Shown here: positions 34,201-46,965 of the stretch, piece by piece | Numbering within the stretch: the first letter of the stretch is position 1 | How the letters are laid out: the number at the start of each line of letters is the position of its first letter | Assembly: GCA_036346225.1 (NCBI GenBank) | Contig: JARFIW010001082.1 | Span: 1,984,001-2,048,000, forward strand | Reading direction: 5' to 3' | DNA from: Platerodrilus igneus | Lineage: Eukaryota > Arthropoda > Insecta > Coleoptera > Lycidae | DNA: 64,000 bases | The notes under the pieces: generated by a model | The model's input: only the letters and a program-made list of their open reading frames with translations | Told to the model about the DNA's origin: nothing | The model's database searches: none | Position numbers and translations under genes: made by a program

Positions 34201-36689
34201 AAATCTAAAAAATTTAAATTGGCGTTAAGCAAAGTACCGTTCCTATTTTTATTCATATAACACTTTATTAAATAAGTTTATTTTAAATATTATTAAAAGC
34301 TTTATCAATACGAAATTTGGATTCATAATAAAAGCAATATTGTCTAAGCCTTGAAGATTCTGTAGTGTAAAATTGATTTAAAATGAAATCGAAAGATATT
34401 TTAAAACTTGCAATTTTAAAATTTAAGTGTAACTTAACTATGGTCATGACATGTTCAGTCAATATCATAACATTACTTAAGAGTAAAGATGCATGTTTTA
34501 GTTAATCACTTTGTTACGGTATTCCGCGCAAACACAAAAGGAAACAGTAAAAGTAAGTAGAGAAATCGTTTACGCCGAACACCGCAACAAAACGAAGACA
34601 GAAAGGTAAAATTGGGCTAGCTCAAAAACATCGGAGAGGGCGTGGGTGAAAACAAAAACACATTGGAAACCTCTGAGATACTCTATTGATAACATCGAAT
34701 CTTGGAAGATTATTTACAAAGCAATAAAATAAATAAGTTGCGTAATCGTGATTGTATCATAACATATAAAAATTGGTAATCAAATATAACATCTTATAAT
34801 CTAAATACCTACTTAATGGTTCACCTTAAACACCTATAAAAGAAAATAAAACAAACTATACAGTAAATCTAGAAAAAGAAATATACCTAAATTATATGTA
34901 CATGCTGCTTTGTGAAGTGCACCTCCGCAGAAATAATATAACATTGACAATTAGACACCCTAACTTAAATTAATCATACACTAAATACTTTTAAATTGAG
35001 GCATAAGTTCAGAAAGACAAAAGGAACAATAAAAACGGATTCCAACATAAACATTAATTAATTAATTTTTAATTTACAGAATAATAACTTAGTTGTTCGT
35101 GCATTGTGCATGTAAGTTTTGTAAGGGAGTGTTGCGAATTAATCGGATAATTATAAGCAATAGCAGCAAATGAAAAGTCTTTTCTTCACAGTAGCATAAA
35201 AGAATTATGGAAATAGAAAACTGTACCTTGCACAATTAGCTTCGTGCTGGTCTCATCTTCAGGCTAAAAAAATGCGGCTGCATTTCTCTATGAGCTGGCT
35301 GGGTGCTGGAACCACCAACTTCACTTATACAAGCACAGAAAGCATTTCTAATAGCGCGACTTTACATCATGTATTTTTTCGGTAATTGTCTCTTTCAAAG
35401 CACGGTCTCTATTTTATAAGGCCAGGATCATGTATGGGGGTAGGGGATTTGACTTTTAAAGGTATCGCCAAAGAACTAAGTGTGCAGAATTTCCAGACAA
35501 CAGCTGCCGAAATACAAACTGTAGCAGCTTGCCAACAAGCAGATAACGTAATTATTAAAGGGTTTTAAACAAAGGAGGACACTTTTGTTACTTTGTAACG
35601 TCTTAACAGCTGCAGAATACCAGATAACAAGTCCATTGTAAGCAGATGTAGGCAGGTGGTGAGTGGTCTTATCTTTTAGAAAAAGCAGCAGCTTTTAATT
35701 AAAATGTAATCACTGCAGGTGCTAGGAAACATTGCAACTACTTTGTAACGTAAAGTTTTCTAGACAGCTGTTTGATTTTATAAAGCAAACTTTTGTATAG
35801 AGTAATTACTTGAGAAATTTTATTAAATAATACTAATTCAAATTGCGAGAAATCGAGGTTATTCAGTAATTTTAGGGCGTTATATAAATGAATGCAGAAA
35901 AGTTATTTGTAGGGTTTTGAACGTAACAACTTGTCTGAACAGTGGGCGCAATATAATACATCAAACTTACAAATAAGATAGCATAATTTGCGTTTCAAAT
36001 TAACAATGTACGTTAATAATTCGCTTACCTTCTGATTCAATGCATATTGGCAGGCGATGTACCAAATAGTTATTGTTTATTTCAGTTAACGCGTGAGTGC
36101 CCTTTGCCGGCTAGCTCAAACTCCCCGTAATGGAGTTTGCCAGCTGTCTTGCAACAACATTAAATGGGAATAAGACAAAGGTAAAGTATAATAAGGGATT
36201 GGTATTGAAATTGACAGGTAGAAGTCCACTACATTCTATAATGCACTTCTGCACACGTCCTTTGATACAGCTAGTTACAACGAGAGTACCATCATGGCGC
36301 GTTCTTAAGAATTTTAAAATCACCACTGCTTGTTTGTACGCGTCCTTGGTCGGAAAACGTCATGATCGTTACACGACCCGTGAGAATTATCTTAACCACA
36401 TAATTACACGATAATAAAGAGTTATTCTCCCTAAAACAATGCCGGGAAACACGAAGACCACGTTTATTATGCGTAATACCCTAAATAATATTAATACGGT
36501 AATCCCCAAAAATTAATTATTAATTAAAATAATTCGTGGAGCGCTTTTTATCGCATCACAATAACAGTTAAAGATCTTTACTAGTCATTACTAAAATCAG
36601 TAATTTTGTGCCGTAATATAAAATAATCGTAATGTTTATTTTAGAATAACGAATTTTGATGGTAAGATGCTAGGGAATTTGAAGCGTCT
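31220..36689. other. unassigned AT-rich DNA
   Basis: More than 5 kb with no recognisable gene or transposon protein. CAAACTCC-CCGTAAT-GGAGTTTG at 36117-36139 forms a small hairpin. Overlapping open frames on both strands at 36111-36414 show no known motif. Confidence 0.4.
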
Positions 36690-37560
36690 TGAATCCATAT
36701 ACAATTGAACTGTTTTAGGAAAGATATCCAGACGTTAACGTGACCTGTACAAGAGAGCCCAAAATAATAAAAAAATTCGATACAACCAATGATGTTCAAA
36801 ATATCAAGAAAGCAAAAACGCAATCCAAATACCCTGAAAGATCTTGATGCGGTAAACAAAAATTTGAGACCATCGTTAAGAAAAAAGTGAACAAGTTAGA
36901 TGTTAAAAAAAGCCATAATCACAGGATGTCGATTAGCAACAAATTTGATGAATTTAAAACAAAATTTATGATAATGCTCCTGCTTAGAAATTTGTTTGTT
37001 GGTGAAAAAAATTTTGTTAGATACTTACTATGATACAAACATTTTGTTTTCAGATCAGGTAATCTTGATGCTAATGGGATAGTTTTTTTGCTAAATTGCC
37101 GATTCTGGGCTCAAAGAACTAAAATTTTCGAATCACAACCAGGCGTCAAAAATTTAAAAAAGGCAATGTTTGATATAATAATCGTAATTTTTGTATAGAA
37201 AACATAATTACAACTCTCATTCAGCAATTTTAAATCTAAGAAAATTAATGTTTCATCATCATGGGTGTCTTGCATAATCTACAGTTCAAGCTAGAGAGTT
37301 TTTAGATACCTATTCGTACAAGTGAATTGACTTCTATGGATCAATATCATGGCTTGCGAGTCACCTGATCTAAACCCGTTAGATTTTTGTTATGCGGTTA
37401 AAGGAACAAATTGGTTAATAACAACAATTTGGGAGACGACTTCCGAGTTATTAAAACAAAACAGTCATTGAAGTTATTTCTACAATTAATGAAGACATGT
37501 CCCTCAAAATGTACAACGAATTTAGATAAAGATTAGAGAAATGTGTATTTGAGGGGGACT
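36690..37560 (+). pseudogene. decayed Tc1/mariner transposase
   Basis: The plus strand near 36725 reads YPDVNVTCTREPKIIKKFDT, resembling a helix-turn-helix region. Near 37350-37390 it reads MACESPDLNPLDFCYAV, the third catalytic block of Tc1/mariner transposases (WP..SPDLNP.D..LW). Between them reading frames are broken by many stops, and the first two catalytic Asp blocks cannot be placed with certainty. It is an old fragment. Confidence rests mainly on the SPDLNPLDF box. Confidence 0.5.
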
Positions 37561-37789
37561 CGGGAGGAATAAGAAATATTTGACTTAATCTTTTGTAAAA
37601 TTTTAAAATAAAAGTTTTTACCTTAATGTTACTTAAAAGTTATTATTTTTGAAGCATATTGTATATTCTACTAGCGATTTGACCGTTGCTTATTATTTTT
37701 GAAGTTACACAAAAGTTTTACTAAAGATTACAAGTGTCAGGGTACGTTATCCAAGAACACGAAGTATAGACTATACCATGCAACGAATA

Positions 37790-38620
37790 TTAGGTGACAA
37801 TCACATTTAATCGGTGGTCGGAAAACAAAGCCGTGGAAAAATCTGGAAAGAGGTCGACGGAAAAAAAACAGTTGATAAAAAAACCGCGGAAAAAAGCCCA
37901 TAGGTACGTGGAGAGAACTTTTAAAAGGCAATCCATCAGTAAAAATTAAAAAAGTCAAAATTGATCATATATTACAAAGCTAAATTTAGAAAAAGAATCA
38001 AATGCAAGAATTCTATGACAAATTACGTCAAAAAACTAAACCAAAGGAAGGCCAGAATACGTCGATATAATAAAATTTCTAAAAGAAAAATACAAAATAA
38101 AAGTTTTGTAATGAACCAAAAACAATTTTATATCATCTTTACAGTAATAATGACATAAGTTCAAATTATAAAATTAATAAAGAATTATTTACAAACTTTT
38201 GTGAAACAACTTGTTCAAGTCCTGTAATGGTTGATTTGAATGCCCCATGTTGCATGGCTAAATCAATATTTTAACATGAAGATCACACTCTTAATTATTA
38301 AACTTAAAAATTGGAAACCCCGTGGCCCGATAACTTTCATAACTTTTGGTTAAAAAGTTTTAAATCATCACATCAACTGCTAGCATATTCTTATACAAAA
38401 ACACTCAAGGAACCAAAAAACATACCTCAGTATTTGTCATTTGGTCATACATACCTTATTCTGAAACAAGGAAACCCCATGGAACCTCAAAATTATAGAT
38501 CAATCTTGTGTTTGTCAGCGATCTTCAAACTACTAACTAGTCTTATTAAGGGCGCGATCGGATGTATGGTTGGCTGCCTAAAATCCATCAAAAAACAGGT
38601 TATTCTGTTTGGTAAATAAC
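37790..38620 (+). pseudogene. LINE RT N-terminal fragment (R2/NeSL-like)
   Basis: An upstream basic stretch KKLNQRKARIRRYNKISKRK followed by QNKSFVMNQKQFY (about 38020-38140) matches the conserved region before RT in this LINE group (..QRIRRY.KR...RQN..F..N.K.FYREL). After a gap the frame 38311-38619 reads PDNFHNFWLKSFKSSHQLLA, then IPQYLSFGHTYLILKQGNPM and PQNYRSILCLSAIFKLLTSL, the early RT blocks (..T.LIPK..D...P.NYRPITCL...YK.LTS). The Pro-Ile of NYRPI is mutated. The catalytic YADD part is absent. The clade assignment is tentative. Confidence 0.6.
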
Positions 38621-39899
38621 TTTTGTTGGATTGAAAATATGCAAAATGTAACTTCACCATTAGACTCACAAAACTTTGTACTTTCTAACGAAGGTTTGCT
38701 TTTTTTTTCTAAAGTGCAGTAATAAGCAAGAAATAGCTGTTAAAAGTAATGGTAAAAATTCACTTACTTTATTTTAGTTACTACATCTAACATAATCAAT
38801 TTGTATATAAAAAAAAAGCATTCCTTGGATAGCAGAATGCATATATAATCGTTCTGTTAAAAAAAATTTCAAAAATATTGATCATGATAGCCGTAGTGTA
38901 CTGAATGGATTTTATTGAATTATTACATTAATTATACGCCATTTTAATAGAAATTGTTCACGACTTCCTCCAAAGATGGCACTGTTAATAATGTGTAGAA
39001 TAAGGTTTAAAACCAGAATATTTCAAATTGAATTATTTTGGACTTTGTTTTTGTCGCATTGAAATGAAGTAAACTAATAATATATGATGAATTACCTTTT
39101 GATAAGTGTAATATAATAATGATTGAATTAATGGCGAATATTTATGAAGCCAAAAATGACATAACCTCAACATCCATGGTTGTTTGTAAACTTTCATGTT
39201 TATGTTTACAAGCGATAAGTAAATTATTACAGCAGTGTTACTTTGTGAAGCTTATACTATTTATAATAGTTTTTAAAAAAAAGGGTAGTGTGCCGTATCC
39301 CAAAACGTAACTTGATACTCTACAATATTCAATATAAGCAAAATATCATGTTAGCAAGAGTAATGTTTATTAAAATATCTTAGTGGAACCATTGCAGGGA
39401 AATAGGATACATTTTGTTACAAATTAGGTTGCGAGTTTGGTATTCAGCAAAATGATTACCAATTTGAACGATCTGGGGGGAAGACATTGTCAAAAAACGA
39501 TGATTATTCCTACATCATTTTACACTTCACTTTGGGGATGTTCATTGTTTTGTGTATCTTCACCAGGGGTCTGCAATGGTAATTATATTTTCAATTTGAA
39601 AAGTGTTCAAATCAGCTTTAAATATATAGGCAACTTATTAGTGTTCCCATTTTTTACCCCCACGTAGCAGACTTCCGTCATTTTTTGGTCATACATAGTT
39701 CACATGTAACGTAAAATAAATGTGATAATAACATTTTCTCAAATTGTGCTCCGGCAAAAAATGATTATAATAAACAATAAACTTCAAAACTCCCACTAAT
39801 TATGAAATATATTTTAGGCTAAATTAAAAATAAAAATGGAAAAGTTTATTTAGGATTAAACAATTTACGAAACTAGACCTAACACAATAGTTAAATAAT
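38621..39899. other. unassigned AT-rich DNA
   Basis: Nothing recognisable. The open frames at 39119-39667 have no motifs. Confidence 0.4.
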
Positions 39900-40640
39900 G
39901 ACAAAACTAGCTTCCGACAACAGCTTTTTCAATGTAAGGTTAGTATAGACCGACAAGCATATAGTTGTTTAAGTGCTATATATGACCTTTTTATTAACCT
40001 TGCAACATGTGACTTAAAGCATAGATCATCGTCAAGTATTAAACAGAAATTTCTTGAAGAACTAACTGATGGAAGAGGTATTGTTAATTATGACTTTTAT
40101 CTTATCCTTAACACAATCTCTAATTTTCTCTGTGATCCGAAACAACATCAGCATCAATAGTACCTGCATGAACAAATAATTCATCACTTGATAAATATAC
40201 GGAATCAATAAAGAGTACTGCTGTTATTTACTATGCGCGTAGGTTCGTTTATTACTTGGATGAATCCATAAGAATCAATGCAGCGTGTGATAATATTACT
40301 TAAATTGAAAAGATTCACATTGACATCACCTAAACATATTATATTATCCATCATTGGTGCTAAATAAGATAATATATTATCTAGTTCATCAACACAACTA
40401 AGCAGATTAGAGTTTGGGGATCTGTATACTGTGCCTACAGTAAAAGTTTTGCGATTTAATTTAAACATTATCCAAAATATATTGAAGTATAAGAGTCAAT
40501 TGCAAACCAAACAAAATAACCTGACATTTAAGTTCCTTCCTTACGTACACACCAACCCCACCCCCTGGACCTTTCCTTGTGGAAGCCAACACACTTGGCC
40601 GATTTAAAGTGTCACGTTGGTGGTATTGATGTAATGATTG
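39900..40640 (-). pseudogene. LINE endonuclease joined to RT C-terminus (Jockey/CR1-like)
   Basis: Minus-strand order: GPGGGVGVYVRKELKC (about 40580-40530), then the frame 40468-40205 with VGTVYRSPNSN, ICLGDVNVNL (usually GDFN) and INEPTRI, then one frame over ..LSSDELFVHAGTIDADVVSD (endonuclease end, SDH). Almost immediately it passes to ..SHVARLIKRSYIALKQLY.. and ..KKLLSEASFV (40020-39910), which belongs downstream of the RT palm. RT itself has therefore been deleted. The element would have nicked DNA and copied its RNA. This copy is dead. Confidence 0.65.
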
Positions 40641-40894
40641 TATCCTTTTTTAACTTTTGAAAGCAAACAAGTTTTCTGTAAACGAGTCGATATAAATTTA
40701 TTGCACAAATAATAATGACAATGAAACTTAAATCTTAATTTCTTGTATAAAAACTCTAGCAGGTCATGAATGGTTAAACATCAATCGCTAAACATTAATA
40801 ATTTGTTAACATAAATATTGCACAATAAATAATGCAATTTGGTGACTGTTACCATACACTTGTGTATTGTGTTTGTGTTTGTGTTGGTCTCGTG

Positions 40895-42380
40895 CTAACA
40901 AAACCAACTAAAATTACCGCGTAGGTAATACTGGTTATTCTGATCAGTATCACAGCCACTGCTATCACTATTTGTATCACCCACTTTGATAATTAAAGGT
41001 TCGACAACATCAAACTGCTGTACTATAGCCCACCATTCCATCATACATTTTTCTGCATGTGTGATACATTTTTGCCAATATGATCCATCTATTCTTTGCA
41101 AAGATTCTTGCCATATCAAGTTGACATTTGTGTCATTATAAAGTTGATTAAGCCGTCCAACATTTTTATTGTAATATTTTTTACATTTCGCCCATACCAA
41201 CTCTATAGGATACTCGCAGTGATACGGAGGTAGCCGCAAAACTTTGTGTCCGTACATTTCTGCTAGGGTATCTATTTCATAATTTTTTGATTGTGGATGT
41301 TTTTTAATTAATGATAATAGTTCCCTTTTTAACGTGTGACTGCCGCAACTAACATTGTGTTTAATCAAGTAATCAATGATATTTAGCATTGTCTAGAATA
41401 ATTACACTGGGTTTGCTTAAATTAGGAATTAAACGTTCTTCAAACCATTTTGTAAATAATGCTGCATTCATGTCTCCATGATAGTCAGCACTTGGAGATT
41501 TTGTAGAATGGAAAAGTGCAGCATTGGGGATGAATCCAGTTTTGTTGCCTGCATGTACGACTATGAACCTGTAATAAAAAATATTTCTATTAAATGTAAT
41601 TTTAACTTTAAAAACTAACCGTTTTCCTTCTCCAGGAGGTTTTCTCTTTACACTGAGCTTTGAACCATCATGCCAACTCTTCTTAACACAACCTCGACTA
41701 AAAATCCACGTCTCATCCAAGAAAACAGGAGCATAAAGTTACAATTGTTTGTACATTTCATACGCTCTTAAAAACTTCACTCGTGCAGCAGCAATATGTT
41801 CCTGTTCAAGCACAGCCCTTCTACCATCGTCCAATTTAAAAGAAAAACCAATTGTTGATAGAAGTCTCGTCAGACTAGACTGGCTGAAGTTAAAAATTTG
41901 AGCGGTTACAATTTCTTGTCGTAAAGATTTAACAGTTACATGGAGCCCTAAAAGCATAATACTAAAAAACACTAAATAAAATTGTTATAAAAACGATATT
42001 ACATTTGGAATACATTTCGTAAATTTTTCGTTTAACCGCATCTATTACAAAACCATCTACATCAGACGATTTAGACTTGTTGAATTTTCGGTGCTTGCTC
42101 GGTGACTCAGGAACTTTATTTTCTTTTCGGGCTTCTAAAACTCTCTATTTTTAATGGAACGAAGAGAACTCAGTCCAATCCCACAAGCCTCAGATGTTCG
42201 CTAACAATAAGCAACAGTTAAAACACAACATATCACTTGAAAATTTGATTATACCTGCAATACTGACTCAATTGGGGCGAAGGTTCCATGATTATCACGT
42301 TCTCTTTCAAAAAATGTTAGAACATTCATCACCAACAACTGAGCTTGAAAGTTCAAATGTTTGTTACGAAGCGTGTTCAT
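40895..42380 (-). pseudogene. intron-containing DDE transposase (IS630/DDE_3-like)
   Basis: Four minus-strand exons: 42380-42255 (starts at ATG, MNTLRNKHLNFQAQLL), 42200-42003, 41947-41620 and 41568-40895. Each junction has GT-AG ends and a compatible phase. Exon 2 holds an N-terminal helix-turn-helix remnant (RTSEACGIGLSSLRSI) and DAVKRKIYEMYSK. Exon 3 has HVTVKSLRQEI and FLDETWIFSRG (first catalytic Asp). Exon 4 has FIVVHAGNKTGF, DYHGDMNAALFTKW, VIILDNAKYH (second Asp) and PPYHCEYPIELVWA (catalytic Glu). This matches insect DDE_3-type transposase-like proteins. Lesions: a frameshift after KNREF in exon 2, a stop just before the LYAPVFLDETW region, and a deletion of perhaps 20-30 codons right after DNAKYH. 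I found no terminal repeats. Confidence 0.8.
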
Positions 42381-43363
42381 TTTGATAAGTGTTGACCAAA
42401 CACTATTCAATGTGTAGAAGGTTCTTAGTTTAAAAAAAACTGTTTGTTGTATATCAGAATTATCTTTAAAAGAAAAGTAGAGAATCGCAAGTTAAATAAC
42501 AAAGCACAAATTCTAACCTAACTTATAAATGTTTGACAATTAATTACAAACGGAAATATTTTATGGACATACGTTCAGAGTGGTTGCATTGAATTATACA
42601 GCCGACGAATATTTTTCTAGCTATCCTTTTTAGATAGGGAAGAGCCAGGTAATAGAGTAGCATAACAATATTGTGGCTGTGTTTTATTCATATGCGCAAC
42701 GATGAGTCATGCTTGACTTTATTTGATTTCAACTATATCTAACGCTTTGCTTGCTGTTCAACAACTTCGAAATTGCTGAAGGTCATTTACAATGAATAGT
42801 TACAGAAATGGAGAAAAACCGACATCGTACCGTATCCTAGCAACCGTTATTTGCCTAACTTGGAAACGAACCACTAAACTACTAAAGTTAAAATAAAGTA
42901 GTTCCCTCTATCATGCGAAAGTTATACCACAAAGGCGGCTATTTTTAAATTAGTTCGTGTTATGAAAATAGAGGGATGCTATCGCGCCCTTAAAAAACTT
43001 ATTTATAAACATTGCAACGAAAACACTATCATAACAACTGAACAGAAAGGATGTAATGAATGTTTCGGAAATAAGGAAAGGTTGATATACGATATAATAA
43101 TTATTAAACACGTACAGACAAAGAAACGTAACTTACATTGCTGCTAAATAGATTTCAAGAAAGTTTATGATTATGTACCTCATAATTAGTGAACGTCTGT
43201 TCTCAACTTGTACTAGATTCAGCCAGCTATTTAAAATTTGTTAAGTCACGTAAACACGTAATGACAAATTGGAAAACTTCTCTGAATATCAATCAAAGTT
43301 CTATAGGTTGCATAGGCATGATTCGTAAACTTTCGTGAACTTAACTAATCTACGAAGTCAACC
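42381..43363. other. unassigned AT-rich DNA
   Basis: No recognisable gene. It may include the 5' end of the DDE transposon just upstream of its first exon. Confidence 0.35.
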
Positions 43364-43376
43364 AACAATAGTTGAC

Positions 43377-43674
43377 TCCTACATCTGACTATCCATTGCT
43401 CCACCCGAAGGTACGACATTGGCCAGGAAGCGATTTTTTTTTACTTGGAAATTTTGAATTTTGCCGAATCCTTACCATTCCAGGCAAAGAAGGGACCTTT
43501 AACGTGCGTAACAACATTCACACATGGGATCTATATTTTATCTCTCATCCGAACAAGAGCAAATTTTTGTGAAAAAGCTCGCCTAATTTTTTAAGCGGCC
43601 CGTGTCAGCAATCTAACTCAAGACGTAAGGATTAGTAGTCACTCGTAAATCAACCAAGCCACGGAGCCGCTTCA
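43377..43674 (-). mobile_element. tRNA-derived SINE, copy 4
   Basis: Minus-strand copy of the same SINE. The 5' end lies near 43671 (GCGGCTCCGTGGCTTGG) and the body is degraded, including the B-box. Its flanks are AACAATAGTTGAC (43364-43376) and AATATTAGTTGACC (43675-43688), two versions of one target site. Confidence 0.85.
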
Positions 43675-43688
43675 AATATTAGTTGACC

Positions 43689-43974
43689 TTTTCTAATGCT
43701 CCACCCGAAGGTACTACATTGGCCAGGAAGCGAGTTTTTTTTACCTGCAAAATTTGGAATTATGGCGAACCCTTGCTGTTTCAAGCAAGGTAGGGATCTT
43801 TAACGTACGTGACAATACCACACACGGGACCTCCATTTTACCTCTCATCCGAACGAGGGTGTATTTTTGTGAAAAATGCTCGCCTAACATTTTTCAAGCG
43901 GACCGTGTCGGGATTCGAACCTAGGATCTTGGGCGTAGTAGTCACACACATACCACTACACCACGAAGCTGCCT
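43689..43974 (-). mobile_element. tRNA-derived SINE, copy 5, tandem to copy 4
   Basis: Minus-strand copy flanked by perfect 14-bp repeats AATATTAGTTGACC at 43675-43688 and 43975-43988. The left repeat is also the right flank of copy 4. Confidence 0.9.
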
Positions 43975-44524
43975 AATATTAGTTGACCGTGAAATAAAAG
44001 GCAAATACAAAATAATAATTGTATAATAAAAGTCAATGAGCATTCATTACGATTACTGCGCATACAAAAAATTGCGCTGTTAGTTTTTCAGTGAAGCACT
44101 CTTGAAAATTACGAGAAATGCCATTTGTTAACATCATATTTGGAAAACATAAGAAGGTCGCTCATATCTCTTTCGCCATTCAATTTATCTCTAAAACGTG
44201 ACGCTTGGATGCGGAATCAGTTTTATTGTGTCTTTAATAATATCAGGCTACCCATTAACCGCACCCTATTTGGGACACGTTGTACTCTTATCTGAAAGTG
44301 TTTGTTATTGACATACGTATTCAGCGCGTTGTCTTAAAAAAATTAGTTAACTAATTTTCCGAACCCTTTCTTTGTAAGTTTGGTTGCGGTCTGTGTATTT
44401 TATTTTTATTGTAATTGCTGTTAAATTAAGTTCATATTTAACCAATTTTTTCTTGCACTTTCAGTAGTGGATGCTGAAATAAAAATAATACTGCAGTGCA
44501 ACTCGTCAAGTAATTAACCTTTAT

Positions 44525-45180
44525 TTGACCCTTTGCAAACAATGTCCGTTAAAGAAGAAAGTACCAAGACGCTCAATTCTTTCAGATCAAATGAATTTTC
44601 GATGCCAAGTTGATCTGATAGATATGCAATCAGAACCTGATGGCGAATATAACTTTATTTTAAACCATCAGAATCATTTGACGAAGTTCACCGTTCCTCT
44701 ACCGTTGAAGACCAAAACAGCTGAAGAAGTGGATTATCAAATCCTAGATATCTTTTGCATTTTTGATGCACCATTTATACTTCAGAGCGACAATGGACGA
44801 GAATCTGCAAACGATATTACAAGTAATTTAGCAGTAATGTGGTTGAAATTAAAAATCGTCCATAGCAAACCTTGGCATTTTCAAAGTCAAAGATCGGTTG
44901 AGAGATCCAATCAAGATATTTGAGATATGCTAGTAGCATGAATGTCGCACAACTGTAAAAAATTGGCTGAAGGTCTGCGCCTTATTCAAAGCAAGAAAAA
45001 TCGTTCTCCTCATACGGGAATAAAAATCAGCCCCTATGAAGCTATGTTTGGAATTGCGCAAAAAATTGGACTAGCAGATTCGGCTTTTCCAGAAACCTGT
45101 ATTCTTCAGTAAATACCGAAGAAGAACTAGAACAGCTTTTTACTTTGACTAAAGTCAACGGTAATGCAAATTCTTCGGCA
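44525..45180 (+). pseudogene. KRBA2/Ginger-like integrase fragment
   Basis: The frame 44525-44923 reads CKQCPLKKKVPRR (end of an H2C2 zinc-binding region), FRCQVDLIDMQSEPDGE (first catalytic Asp), LQSDNGRESAND (second Asp), and QRSVERSNQD with the catalytic Glu; I count 36 residues between second Asp and Glu. After a stop the text continues ..MSHNCKKLAEGLRLIQ.. and SPHTGIKISPYEAMFGI, the integrase tail. Insect proteins of this type are often labelled KRAB-A domain-containing protein 2-like and derive from integrase-bearing transposons. The catalytic triad is retained, but the N-terminal part is missing and stops follow, so it is a fragment. Confidence 0.75.
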
Positions 45181-45339
45181 TCTGACAGAGTGTTGAACCA
45201 ATTTGAAACTTTTTGTAATAAATTTTAATTTATGATTATATTCAGGCCATTTGTCCATACTAGTCGTACATTCTAATATGTTTGTATTAAATAAATAAAC
45301 TTGACAAGAAAATAACTCAGGAATAGTACTTTTGATTTG

Positions 45340-46965
45340 CTTAAACCTTCCTCAGACGTCTGTATGTTGGTCGATTCGGGGTGTGGATGGGGGTAGGAGC
45401 TGAGGCATTTGTAGGGCTCCGGTGCAGTCGATTTTATCTTTCGATGAGCCTCAGGTTAGGGGTTAAGAGAGAGTGAGTATGGGGTTTGTTATGGATCTCT
45501 TGAAGGAATTCGTTTAAAAGTCGGGGAAAATTACTGACGAAGAAATTTAGGTCAATTACTGGGGAGAATGTGTATTAAGGTTCGTCATTTGTTTAAATTT
45601 GTTGCGGGGTACAAAACGACAGCGTGCAGTAGATAGTTAAAGTTTCTGTGGCATTTTGATTGCAGGGATATATTTTGGAGATTAAATGAAAGGAATGTAT
45701 TTTCTGTCGAAACTTGCCATCGCCGGTTAGGAATCGGATGGTTGTTCTGTTGGAGTGTAGAATGTGAGTGGGGATGTTGGTAATGGCGGGGAAAATTTGG
45801 AAGGTATATCTGCCAGTAACAGGATGGGACCAGAATAATTGCCACGCATGGAGTAGGGAGTTGTATAAGCGGGATTTGATTTTAGTGGTGGGAATAGTAC
45901 AGTGTGTAGCGGGGTAAAAGATTTCACTATCACGATAAAATTTAATGTTACAAATCTGTAGGGCGTAGTTTAGATGGATTTCTAAAAGCGGGAAATTAAG
46001 AATTGTGTAGAGGGTCCTAGTGGGGATGACACGCAAAGTTCGGGATACATTTAGAGTATACGGGCACATTATGGTGTTAAGAATCCTTCGAGAGGAGGGC
46101 GTGATAAGTGGGAATCAGAATCAAGACGGTAGCGAATAATGAGGATGGTAATGTTATTCAGGATCAATTTTGTTGCGGTTTGAGTTATTGCTTAGATTTT
46201 GGAAAGGATTGTTAAATGTTGAATAGGATGAGTTTAGTTTTGGATGGGATGTCCTGTAGATGAGTGTCCATTTTTAGACGGGATTCTAAGTAGATTCCAA
46301 AGTAGGACACGGATTCGGAGAAAGTCAAGATGTTTCTAGAATGTAAATTTTAGAACTACGGCGAGGTGTGAGGACGCATTTCAGGAACAACGTTTTACGA
46401 TTTAATAAGGGAGATAAATTATTTGTTTAGCATGGACCACGATTGCACATAACCTATTAGGATATTAGCAGTAAATTCTAACTTTAGACGGGAATTGCCA
46501 TTGATCAGGTAGGTGAAGTTATCAGAGTAGGCAAATGTATCTGTATTTGGTATGTTGAGATCAATGAGTGGGCTAATGAACAAGTTACACAGGGTTGGTG
46601 AGAAAACGGACCCTTGCGGACAGACTTTCAGTAAGGGAGTAGTTGCAGAGAAGTAATTGATGCTTAGCGTAGCTTTACGGGAGGATAGGTAGGATGTGAC
46701 GATGTTGAAACTATCAGAGAAAATGATGTTAACATCCCAGTTAATAAGTTTACATGCGATGTATGTTTTAAGAAATATCAAATACATTCTGAGTGTGAAG
46801 TTGAACAATCCACACAGAGAAAACAGGCCAAACGAATGATTTCGGTCTCGAACTCAAGCCTGGTTCTCGTTGATATAGAGAAAAGCGTCGTTTTTGGAGT
46901 ACCCGATATGGACTGTTGACGTCTGGCTCCTAGGAGCGTATTAGCAGTTGTTTTGAACATCAACG
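45340..46965 (-). mobile_element. R1-type LINE RT and RNase H remnant
   Basis: In minus-strand order: an RT fragment (46808-46419) with YLSSRKATLSINYFSATTPL, VCPQGSVFSPTLCNLFISPL and AYSDNFTYLI, then an RNase H/C-terminal fragment (46069-45593) with SHPVTGRYTFQIFP, IRFLTGDGKFRQKIHSF and ETLTIYCTLSFC. CPQGS..SP.LWN and the closing Cys-His area are typical of the R1 clade. The catalytic box normally reads YADD; here it reads YSDN, losing the second Asp. Segments are separated by frame breaks. The 3' limit near 45340 is approximate. The open frames at 46778-46963 mix RT-upstream residues from two frames. Confidence 0.7.

Noticed and set aside
36111..36414. Overlapping open frames on both strands, possible small gene
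   Set aside because: No recognisable domain, no splice context, and the length is within chance for this region.
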